In this document: one piece after another, positions 1 to 5,419 of the stretch
Layout of the letters: every line of letters starts with the position of its first letter
How positions within the stretch are numbered: the first letter of the stretch is position 1
Assembly (NCBI GenBank): GCA_030705665.1
Contig: JAUZQA010000303.1
Span: 1 to 5,419 of the forward strand
From: Bacillota bacterium
GTDB taxonomy: Bacteria; Bacillota; Bacilli; Bacillales_B; DSM-18226
DNA: 5,419 bases
Direction of reading: 5' to 3'
Made by a program: the position numbers and the translations under genes
Notes under the pieces: model-generated
Database searches by the model: none
What the model saw: only the letters and a program-made list of their open reading frames with translations
What the model was told of the DNA's origin: nothing

Positions 1-549
1 GTTGGTCTGGGAAATCCAGGAAAGCAATATGAAGATACAAGGCACAACATTGGCTTCAAGGTTATTGATGAATGTTCAAGGTTATTCAATATTCCACTTG
101 ATCAATCAAAACATAAAGGCTTATATGGGATTGGTTTTTATAAAGGGGAAAAAGTTCTGCTATTAAAACCATTAACGTATATGAATTTATCAGGAGAGTC
201 TATTAGAGCAGTCGCGGACTATTATCAGATTGATATAGAGGATGTTGTCATCATCTATGATGACCTTGATTTGCCTGTAGGAAAAGTACGACTCCGCCAA
301 AAGGGAAGTGCCGGCGGCCATAACGGAATTAAATCCACCATTGCACATCTTGGAACCCAGGAATTTAACCGAATTCGAATTGGGATTGACCGTCCGCCAA
401 AAGGGATGAAAGTCCCGGATTATGTGTTAGGCCGCTTTTCAAAAGAAGAGCAGATATCTGTCGCTGATGCCGTTCAGAAAAGTGCTGCAGCATGCGATAC
501 GTGGCTTGATAAACCATTTTTACAAGTTATGAATGAATATAATCAGTAA
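1..549 (+). CDS. pth: Peptidyl-tRNA hydrolase (SpoVC), 5'-truncated by the window edge
   Basis: Cytoplasmic esterase that cleaves peptidyl-tRNA released by stalled or aborted ribosomes, recycling tRNA. It is essential in most bacteria, and the B. subtilis gene is also called spoVC. Frame 1 is open from the first base and gives 182 residues. The first visible residues, VGLGNPG, normally begin around residue 5 of this family, so about four codons and the start are outside the window. An internal ATG at 181 is not the start, because conserved family sequence lies upstream of it. In window numbering the active-site residues known from E. coli Pth are all present: Asn5 in GNPG, catalytic His15 in TRHN, Asn62 in TYMN, Asp87 in YDDLDLP and Asn108 in GGHNG. 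The protein ends in MNEYNQ and the stop is at 547-549. The gap to fin is 128 bp with no clear terminator between them, so some read-through into fin is possible. Intact apart from the edge; identification is very secure. Confidence 0.98.
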   Translation, partial: VGLGNPGKQYEDTRHNIGFKVIDECSRLFNIPLDQSKHKGLYGIGFYKGEKVLLLKPLTYMNLSGESIRAVADYYQIDIEDVVIIYDDLDLPVGKVRLRQKGSAGGHNGIKSTIAHLGTQEFNRIRIGIDRPPKGMKVPDYVLGRFSKEEQISVADAVQKSAAACDTWLDKPFLQVMNEYNQ

Positions 550-614
550 TAGATTCATGAGGAAGCGTTTTCCCACATACAATGAGATTAATGAGTGAAA
601 GCCAATCAATCCTT

Positions 615-644
615 GAATAATTTATCCTTAATAAGCTCATACTT
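615..644 (+). promoter_or_regulatory. Candidate forespore (sigma-G/sigma-F type) promoter of fin
   Basis: GAATA at 615-619 and CATACTT at 638-644 are separated by 18 bp. This fits the sigma-G pattern (GHATR, 17-18 bp, CATWMTA) with a full -35 match and one mismatch at the last -10 base. The predicted start would fall near 651, about 13 bases before the fin Shine-Dalgarno. From established work, B. subtilis fin is transcribed in the forespore under sigma-F, with sigma-G also contributing. I saw no equally good sigma-F-type -10 (GG..A.A.T) at a suitable distance. The match was made by eye in AT-rich DNA, so the assignment to one sigma factor is tentative. Confidence 0.5.
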
Positions 645-663
645 TAATTAGTAAGTTTGGACT

Positions 664-670
664 AGGGAGG
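664..670 (+). promoter_or_regulatory. Ribosome binding site setting the GTG start of fin
   Basis: AGGGAGG lies 7 bases before GTG at 678, which is optimal spacing in Bacillus. It supports a GTG start. The next in-frame ATG is at codon 40, beyond the first zinc motif, and would destroy the protein. Confidence 0.85.
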
Positions 671-677
671 TATTGAA

Positions 678-908
678 GTGGCTATACACTACCATTGTCG
701 ACATTGTGGGACGAAGATTGGTAAAATTGAAAAGACTTCAATTAATAGTGAAAGCCTGGGACTCCACACATTAACGGAACAAGAGAGGCTGGAAATGGTA
801 TCCTACGACCCAATGGGCGATGTGCACATTACCTCTATTTGTGAGGATTGCCAGGAGGCTTTAGAGAGAAACCCAGATTATCATCAATTGGACTTTCTTA
901 TTCAATAA
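678..908 (+). CDS. fin: Anti-sigma-F factor Fin (YabK family)
   Basis: Small forespore protein that inhibits RNA polymerase containing sigma-F and so promotes the switch from sigma-F to sigma-G during sporulation. That role is established for B. subtilis Fin. The 76 residues equal the B. subtilis length as I recall it. Two cysteine pairs, CRHC at residues 7-10 and CEDC at 55-58, are the zinc-binding signature, and the segment ICEDCQEALERNP near the C-terminus is characteristic of the family. There is no signal peptide or membrane segment, so it is cytoplasmic. The GTG start is fixed by the Shine-Dalgarno at 664-670. The position between pth and mfd is the conserved one. The candidate upstream promoter and the terminator directly downstream make it look like a single-gene forespore transcription unit. 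Nothing is broken or missing. Assignment rests on both sequence and context. Confidence 0.95.
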   Translation: MAIHYHCRHCGTKIGKIEKTSINSESLGLHTLTEQERLEMVSYDPMGDVHITSICEDCQEALERNPDYHQLDFLIQ

Positions 909-912
909 ACCC

Positions 913-949
913 GCTTTGGAAAACATCCAAAGCATTTTTCTGTTTTTTT
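913..949 (+). terminator. Rho-independent terminator of fin
   Basis: A perfect 8-bp stem, GCTTTGGA (913-920) and TCCAAAGC (926-933), encloses a 5-base loop and is followed by a T-rich tail to 949 with seven consecutive T at its end. It starts 4 bases after the fin stop codon. It should separate forespore transcription of fin from mfd. Confidence 0.9.
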
Positions 950-953
950 AGTT

Positions 954-1030
954 GGCTGTGTTTAACTGGGCAGTTGATTTCTGCTCCAATCAACTGGTTT
1001 AGAAAATCAATAATGGCCTTTAACACAGCC
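954..1030. repeat. Short nested inverted-repeat element, probably a deleted copy of a dispersed Bacillus repeat
   Basis: Seen directly: outer arms GGCTGTGTT (954-962) and AACACAGCC (1022-1030) are perfect reverse complements, and pairing continues past one T/T mismatch for two more base pairs. Inside them, CAGTTGATT (971-979) and AATCAACTG (988-996) form a perfect 9-bp stem with an 8-base loop. On the minus strand it begins GGCTGTGTTAAAG and contains GTTGATTGGAGCAGAAA followed by TCAAC. From memory, not checked, many Bacillaceae genomes carry non-coding repeats of roughly 150-200 bp. These begin in a similar way, contain GTTGATTGGAGCGGAAG, then a GC-rich centre, and end near GGAGCGGAAATCAAC before an AACACAGCC-like end. 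This copy looks as if the GC-rich centre was lost. There is no coding potential, transposase or visible target-site duplication. The inverted repeats are certain; membership of a repeat family is an inference. Confidence 0.65.
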
Positions 1031-1062
1031 TGCCATTCAACTATTACACCAAGTGCCTACTT

Positions 1063-1093
1063 TTGTCCTTATGGGTACTTGTGCACTTATAAC
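1063..1093 (+). promoter_or_regulatory. Weak candidate sigma-A promoter for mfd
   Basis: TTGTCC (1063-1068) and TATAAC (1088-1093) resemble sigma-A elements, but the 19-bp spacer is long. A TATAAA at 1094-1099 has no good partner upstream. A promoter is expected here because the fin terminator lies just upstream and mfd is needed in growing cells, but this match is poor. Confidence 0.25.
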
Positions 1094-1152
1094 TATAAAA
1101 CTATTCCGAATATTGAAAATAGAAGAATTGAAGGAGAGGAGGATACACGTTT

Positions 1153-4100
1153 ATGAAGGGTATTAAATCATTATTTCCCGGACAGGATGATTTCCGTTCG
1201 ATTATCGCAGGTATGAATGAAGGCCTTAAAGAGCAGCTTGTTGCTGGTTTGTCTGGTTCGGCGCGCACCGTTTTTGTTGCGTCAATGTATGAACAATTGA
1301 AAAGACCAGTCCTATTGGTTACACACAATCTACTACAAGCACAAAAGCTTTACGATGATATTGTTAATCTACTAAGTGAAAAAGACGTCTTTTTGTATCC
1401 AGCAAATGAGTTAATTGCTGCGGAAATGAGTATTGCCAGTCCGGAGTTAAAAGCACAACGGATCGAGGCATTAAATTATTGGAGCGAGAATGAAAGTGGA
1501 ATCATCATTGTTCCGATTGCGGGACTGAGAAAAATCCTTCCCCAAAAGCAATTATGGAAAAAATATCAGCTATGCTTAAAAGTTGGAGACGATATAAATA
1601 TCGATGGCCTACTTCATCTCTTTGTAAAAATGGGTTATGTAAGAGCGGAAATGGTTTCAACACCAGGTGAATTTAGCGTTAGAGGCGGAATCATTGATAT
1701 ATATCCAATTACCGAGTCTGATCCGCTTCGAATTGAATTATTTGATACCGAAATTGATTCAATCCGATCCTTTTCGCTCGATGATCAGCGTTCAAAAGAA
1801 AAAATGAGTGAAATCACCATTGGACCCTCAACAGAAGTAGTTCTGGAGGATGAACAATACAGCCGGCTAATTGGCCAGCTGGAGAACGGGCTTTCTCGAA
1901 GCTTAAAGAAATTAAAGAATGACAAAGAAAAAATATTGCTTTCGCAAAATATTGGCTATGAAATTGAGCAGTTAAAAAATAGGCAAAAGCCCGATCAAAT
2001 CTTTAAATACCTATCACTTATGGATGATCACGCTAGTAGTTTGCTAGACTATCTGCCTACAAATGGAGTAATGGTCATCGATGAACTAAGCAGAGTCCAA
2101 GAGATGAATGATTCGCTTGAAAAGGAAGAGGCTGAATGGTATACATCCCTGTTAGGTGAAGGTCAGATCATACATGATTTAAAAATCTCACACAATTTTC
2201 ATAGTTTAATGCAAAATAGTGACTTCCCTATTTTATATATGTCTTTATTTTTGCGCCATGTTGCCAACACAAGCCCGCAAAATATTATTAATATGGCTTG
2301 TAAACAAATGCAAAATTTCCATGGTCAAATGCACCTTTTAAAAGCAGAGGTGGATCGCTGGAAAAAGAGCCATTATTCGATTGTGTTTTTGGGTCCTGAT
2401 GAGGAACGAGTCAAAAAACTTGAACGTGTTTTAGAAGATTATGAAATTGATGCAGCTGTTGTACAAGAGGATCAGGAGTTGATTCCTGGAAAGGTACAAA
2501 TTGCAAGAGGGAACCTGCAAACAGGATTTGAACTTTCGATCCAGAAAATTGCAGTCATTACGGAAGAAGAGCTTTTTAATAAACGGGTAAAAAAGAGTGC
2601 ACGAAAACAAAAATTATCAAATGCAGAGCGCATCAAAAATTACTCTGAACTCCGAATTGGTGATTATGTTGTCCATGTCAACCATGGAATAGGAAAATAC
2701 TTAGGGATCGAAACACTTGTCATTAATGGTGTCCATAAGGATTATCTCCATATTCGCTATCAAGGGACAGATAAGCTGTATGTTCCGATTGAACAAATTG
2801 ATCTTGTGCAAAAATATGTTGGTTCAGAAGGAAAAGAGCCTAAGATCTACAAGCTGGGCGGAAATGACTGGAAAAAGGTTAAGAAAAAGGTCCAATCATC
2901 TGTTGAGGATATTGCGGATGATTTAATTAAGCTTTACGCGGAGCGGGAAGCAGCAGTAGGCCATGCCTTTCCTCCTGATGGTGATATGCAGCGGGAATTT
3001 GAGTCGTCATTCCCATACCAGGAAACAGAGGACCAGCTGCGTTCGATTGTAGAAATTAAAAAGGACATGGAAAGACCGCGTCCAATGGATCGCCTTCTTT
3101 GCGGAGATGTCGGCTACGGCAAAACAGAAGTTGCCATTCGGGCAGCGTTCAAATCCATTGCCGATGGAAAGCAGGTCGCTATTCTTGTCCCGACAACCAT
3201 CTTAGCACAGCAACACTTTGAAACATTGCGTGAAAGATTTCAAGACTATCCGATCAATATTGGTTTGTTAAGCCGTTTTCGAACGAAAAAGCAACAAACC
3301 GAGACAATGAAAGGATTAAAGGCGGGGACGGTTGATATTGTCGTTGGAACTCACCGCCTCTTGTCAAAGGACATTATTTACCACGACTTAGGTCTATTAG
3401 TTATTGACGAGGAACAGCGATTTGGGGTTACTCATAAAGAAAAGATCAAAAAGTTAAAAACCAATGTGGATGTACTAACCCTAACAGCGACACCAATCCC
3501 AAGAACCCTGCATATGTCCATGCTTGGAGTTCGGGATTTGTCTGTTATTGAAACGCCGCCTGAAAATCGTTTTCCTGTCCAAACATATGTGATGGAGTAT
3601 AATGGGTCACTTGTGAGGGAAGCAATTGAGCGGGAACTGGCCCGAGATGGACAAGTTTACTTTCTTTATAACAGGGTTGAGGATATTGAGCGAAAGGCAG
3701 AGGAGATCTCTATGCTCGTTCCTGATGCCCGTGTAGTCTGTGCCCATGGTCAAATGACGGAAAATGAATTGGAATCAGTAATGCTCAGCTTTTTAGCGGG
3801 TGATTCTGATGTCCTTGTTAGTACCACGATTATTGAAACAGGCGTTGACATCCCCAATGTAAATACATTGATTGTTTATGATGCCGATAAAATGGGATTA
3901 TCTCAGCTTTATCAGCTTCGCGGACGGGTTGGACGCTCTAACCGTGTTGCCTATGCGTATTTTACGTATCGAAAAGATAAAGTGTTAACAGAGGTCGCAG
4001 AAAAAAGGCTGCAAGCCATTAAGGAATTTACCGAATTGGGCTCTGGATTCAAAATTGCAATGCGTGATCTTTCCATTCGCGGGGCGGGGAACTTATTAGG

Positions 4101-4689
4101 TGCGCAGCAGCATGGATTTATTGATTCTGTTGGTTTTGACCTTTATTCGCAAATGTTGAAAGAAGCGATTGAGGAAAGAAAAGCCGATCTTAAGGTGGAT
4201 GTTCCGCCAACCATTGAAATTGATCTTGAAATTGATGCTTATATTCCTGACGCCTACATTAAAGATGGACATCAAAAAATTGAGATGTACAAGCGATTCA
4301 GGGGAATTGTTGACTTGGAGGATATTGAGGGACTTCAAGAAGAAATGATTGACCGTTTCGGTGAGTATCCAGAAGAAGTATCGTATTTGTTCCAAATCGC
4401 AGAAATGAAGATTTTTGCAGTGCAGGCTGGGGTGGAGCTCGTTAAACAAGTAAAGCAGGAAGTAGGCGTATTCCTTAATCCACTAGCAAGCAGCAGTATT
4501 GAAGGGTCCATTATTTCTAACATCAATACTCAATTTGGAAGAACGATCAGTCTTGGAATGGATGGAGAAAGATTAAAAATGGTTCTTCACATTAAAGGAA
4601 TGGAAACGGCCCAGTGGTTAAATAGAACATTTGAATTAATTAAAGATTTGGTGCCAACGAATAAGAAGCAGGAAAATCCAATTAAGTAA
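1153..4689 (+). CDS. mfd: Transcription-repair coupling factor Mfd
   Basis: ATP-driven DNA translocase that binds RNA polymerase stalled at a lesion, pushes it off, and recruits UvrA for nucleotide excision repair. It acts on DNA in the cytoplasm. The length of 1178 residues is normal for the family. In order: a UvrB-like N-terminal module with a degenerate nucleotide loop GLSGSAR (32-38, no Walker lysine, as usual in Mfd) and the family segment TPGEFSVRGG (170-179); a CarD-like polymerase-interaction domain from about 495 (LRIGDYVVHVNHGIG); and a RecG-like motor. The motor has Walker A GDVGYGKTE (651-659, Lys657), DEEQ (752-755), TAT (778-780) and QLRGRVGR (921-928). The C-terminal autoinhibitory TRCF domain follows, from about 1010. 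AGAGGAGG at 1135-1142 lies 10 bases before the ATG. The helicase core is nearly the same as my memory of B. subtilis Mfd. The N-terminal third and the last ~80 residues vary more, as expected. No frameshift or missing motif was seen. Confidence 0.99.
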   Translation: MKGIKSLFPGQDDFRSIIAGMNEGLKEQLVAGLSGSARTVFVASMYEQLKRPVLLVTHNLLQAQKLYDDIVNLLSEKDVFLYPANELIAAEMSIASPELKAQRIEALNYWSENESGIIIVPIAGLRKILPQKQLWKKYQLCLKVGDDINIDGLLHLFVKMGYVRAEMVSTPGEFSVRGGIIDIYPITESDPLRIELFDTEIDSIRSFSLDDQRSKEKMSEITIGPSTEVVLEDEQYSRLIGQLENGLSRSLKKLKNDKEKILLSQNIGYEIEQLKNRQKPDQIFKYLSLMDDHASSLLDYLPTNGVMVIDELSRVQEMNDSLEKEEAEWYTSLLGEGQIIHDLKISHNFHSLMQNSDFPILYMSLFLRHVANTSPQNIINMACKQMQNFHGQMHLLKAEVDRWKKSHYSIVFLGPDEERVKKLERVLEDYEIDAAVVQEDQELIPGKVQIARGNLQTGFELSIQKIAVITEEELFNKRVKKSARKQKLSNAERIKNYSELRIGDYVVHVNHGIGKYLGIETLVINGVHKDYLHIRYQGTDKLYVPIEQIDLVQKYVGSEGKEPKIYKLGGNDWKKVKKKVQSSVEDIADDLIKLYAEREAAVGHAFPPDGDMQREFESSFPYQETEDQLRSIVEIKKDMERPRPMDRLLCGDVGYGKTEVAIRAAFKSIADGKQVAILVPTTILAQQHFETLRERFQDYPINIGLLSRFRTKKQQTETMKGLKAGTVDIVVGTHRLLSKDIIYHDLGLLVIDEEQRFGVTHKEKIKKLKTNVDVLTLTATPIPRTLHMSMLGVRDLSVIETPPENRFPVQTYVMEYNGSLVREAIERELARDGQVYFLYNRVEDIERKAEEISMLVPDARVVCAHGQMTENELESVMLSFLAGDSDVLVSTTIIETGVDIPNVNTLIVYDADKMGLSQLYQLRGRVGRSNRVAYAYFTYRKDKVLTEVAEKRLQAIKEFTELGSGFKIAMRDLSIRGAGNLLGAQQHGFIDSVGFDLYSQMLKEAIEERKADLKVDVPPTIEIDLEIDAYIPDAYIKDGHQKIEMYKRFRGIVDLEDIEGLQEEMIDRFGEYPEEVSYLFQIAEMKIFAVQAGVELVKQVKQEVGVFLNPLASSSIEGSIISNINTQFGRTISLGMDGERLKMVLHIKGMETAQWLNRTFELIKDLVPTNKKQENPIK

Positions 4690-4765
4690 TGTTGTACACT
4701 TTTTTAAGCTTTTTATCCAAAATTAGGATTATGGTCACGAATTTGTAAAAAAATACATTGATTGT

Positions 4766-4794
4766 GTATAGAACTTTCCAGTTGAAAGATACTA
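4766..4794 (+). promoter_or_regulatory. Candidate sigma-G promoter of spoVT
   Basis: GTATA (4766-4770) and GATACTA (4788-4794) are separated by 17 bp. Against the sigma-G consensus (GHATR, 17-18 bp, CATWMTA) the -35 is perfect and the -10 has one mismatch, G for C. The predicted start is near 4801, giving a leader of about 83 bases. Established knowledge: B. subtilis spoVT is transcribed by sigma-G in the forespore. A second, poorer pair (GTACA at 4814, CATTACT at 4836) lies downstream, closer to the gene. Confidence 0.55.
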
Positions 4795-4799
4795 TCTTT
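4785..4799. repeat. 15-bp palindrome over the spoVT -10 region
   Basis: AAAGATA (4785-4791) and TATCTTT (4793-4799) are perfect reverse complements around a single C. The palindrome covers the candidate -10 element and reaches almost to the predicted start, a position typical of a repressor operator. SpoVT is reported to repress its own gene in B. subtilis, so autoregulation is one possible role. No SpoVT consensus is used here. The repeat is certain; its function is speculative. Confidence 0.35.
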
Positions 4800-4801
4800 A
4801 A

Positions 4802-4857
4802 GATTGGTGATTAGTACAAGCAAAGGAAAGATTATCATTACTAACTGAAAAACAATC
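4802..4857 (+). other. Possible folded leader of spoVT mRNA
   Basis: If transcription starts near 4801, the leader contains two nested complementary pairs: GATTG (4802-4806) with CAATC (4853-4857), and TTAGTA (4811-4816) with TACTAA (4839-4844). The pairs are short and AU-rich and leave the Shine-Dalgarno outside the fold. It matches no riboswitch class that I recognise. The structure may be chance in AT-rich DNA. Confidence 0.2.
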
Positions 4858-4864
4858 ATCAGAT

Positions 4865-4873
4865 GAAAGTGAG
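4865..4873 (+). promoter_or_regulatory. Ribosome binding site of spoVT
   Basis: AAAGTGAGG is one base away from AAAGGAGG-type spacing and pairing and sits 10 bases before ATG at 4884. An in-frame GTG at 4869 lies inside this site and so cannot use it, which favours the ATG. Confidence 0.7.
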
Positions 4874-4883
4874 GCAACATTGG

Positions 4884-5419
4884 ATGAAAGCAACTGGTAT
4901 TGTTCGTCGAATCGATGATTTGGGTCGTGTTGTCATTCCTAAAGAAATCCGCAGAACCCTGAGGATACGTGAAGGGGATCCATTGGAAATCTTTGTGGAT
5001 CGTGATGGAGAAGTAATCTTGAAAAAGTATTCACCAATCAGTGAGTTGGGTGATTTTGCGAAAGAATATGCTGAGGCCTTGTTTGATAGTCTTGGAAATC
5101 CAGTATTAATTTGTGACCGAGATGCCTACATAGCAGTAGCTGGAGGCTCTAAGAAGGATTACTTAAATAAAAATATAAGTAATTTGGTTGAAAAGACAAT
5201 GGAAGATCGTAATTCCGTCATTATGAACAACCAAGAAAACCTTTCCTTGTATGAAGGCAGTGATGAAACTATTTCAGCCTATACCATTGGGCCAATCATT
5301 GCAAATGGTGATCCAATCGGTGCAGTCATTATTTTCTCTAAAGAAGGAAGCCTTGGAGATGTAGAACAAAAGGCAGTTGAAACAGCTGCGGGATTCTTAG
5401 CCCGACAGATGGAGCAGTA
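4884..5419 (+). CDS. spoVT: Stage V sporulation protein T, AbrB-family forespore regulator
   Basis: DNA-binding regulator that activates some and represses other sigma-G-dependent genes in the forespore and affects spore coat, resistance and germination, as established in B. subtilis. The frame from ATG 4884 gives 178 residues ending ARQMEQ, the same length and end as B. subtilis SpoVT as I remember it. The last two bases of the window, TA, would begin the stop codon, so only its third base is missing. Residues 1 to about 53 are the swapped-hairpin AbrB domain, starting MKATGIVRRIDDLGRVVIP and including GDPLEIFVDRDGEVILKKY. It forms the DNA-binding surface as a tetramer. Residues from about 56 onward form the GAF-like domain, with VLICDRD, IGPIIANGDPIGAVIIF and a closing AVETAAGFLARQ helix. 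The most variable part is about residues 95-135. A candidate sigma-G promoter and a good Shine-Dalgarno precede it. In B. subtilis the next gene is spoVB, not visible here. Confidence 0.98.
   Translation, partial: MKATGIVRRIDDLGRVVIPKEIRRTLRIREGDPLEIFVDRDGEVILKKYSPISELGDFAKEYAEALFDSLGNPVLICDRDAYIAVAGGSKKDYLNKNISNLVEKTMEDRNSVIMNNQENLSLYEGSDETISAYTIGPIIANGDPIGAVIIFSKEGSLGDVEQKAVETAAGFLARQMEQ

Noticed and set aside
560..575. Small GGAA/TTCC hairpin after pth as a terminator.
   Set aside because: The stem is only 4 bp and has no T-run after it.
1051..1088. Inverted repeat AAGTGC/GCACTT upstream of mfd as an operator.
   Set aside because: Six base pairs with a 26-base loop are expected by chance and do not line up convincingly with a promoter.
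848..1156. Open frame of 102 codons running out of fin through the terminator and repeat and ending just past the mfd start.
   Set aside because: It overlaps fin in another frame, crosses a strong terminator and an inverted-repeat element, has no Shine-Dalgarno, and resembles no known protein.
1101..1328. Minus-strand open frame across the mfd start.
   Set aside because: It is antisense to the conserved mfd N-terminus, with no ribosome site or family resemblance.
2717..2926. Plus-strand open frame inside mfd.
   Set aside because: It is a frame-shifted reading of the conserved polymerase-interaction region of mfd.
4096..4526. Two overlapping minus-strand open frames opposite the 3' part of mfd.
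   Set aside because: Both are antisense readings of the TRCF domain with no start signals or recognisable content.
4690..4740. T-rich stretch with ATCC/GGAT after mfd as a terminator.
   Set aside because: The T-run precedes rather than follows the weak 4-bp stem, so it does not have intrinsic-terminator architecture on the + strand.
4753..4769. Inverted repeat ATACA/TGTAT overlapping the spoVT -35.
   Set aside because: Only 5 bp per arm in AT-rich DNA; it mostly reflects the -35 sequence itself.
4869..4883. In-frame GTG upstream of the spoVT ATG that would add five residues.
   Set aside because: It lies inside the only plausible Shine-Dalgarno, and the family begins MKATGIVRR.

Overview
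The window is an ordinary chromosomal stretch from an endospore-forming, low-GC Firmicute of the Bacillaceae. The gene order pth (spoVC) - fin (yabK) - mfd - spoVT, all on the + strand, matches the Bacillus subtilis chromosome as I remember it. The proteins align closely with the B. subtilis versions recalled from memory, and fin and spoVT exist only to run sporulation. The genus cannot be fixed from this sequence. A Bacillus- or Neobacillus-like organism is a guess.

Layout. Bases 1-549 hold peptidyl-tRNA hydrolase, missing only about four N-terminal codons. Bases 550-677 are a spacer with a good candidate forespore (sigma-G/sigma-F type) promoter. Fin occupies 678-908 and starts at GTG. A strong intrinsic terminator (913-949) closes it. 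A 77-bp element with nested inverted repeats (954-1030) follows 4 bp later and looks like an internally deleted copy of a dispersed Bacillus repeat. The rest of that spacer carries only a weak candidate promoter and a strong Shine-Dalgarno for mfd (1153-4689), a full-length 1178-residue transcription-repair coupling factor. The 194-bp mfd-spoVT spacer has no convincing mfd terminator. It does hold a candidate sigma-G promoter whose -10 lies inside a 15-bp palindrome, followed by a leader that may fold. SpoVT (4884 onward) is complete at 178 residues. The window stops after the first two bases of its stop codon.

How the genes relate. Pth (peptidyl-tRNA recycling) and Mfd (clearing RNA polymerase stalled at DNA lesions and recruiting excision repair) are growth-phase housekeeping functions. 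Fin and SpoVT act successively in the forespore: Fin antagonises sigma-F so that sigma-G can take over, and SpoVT then tunes the sigma-G regulon. The signals seen here fit this split: fin is bounded by its own promoter and terminator, and spoVT has its own forespore-type promoter.

I found no previously undescribed system. The points most worth a second look are non-coding: the repeat element between fin and mfd, and the palindrome over the spoVT -10 region.
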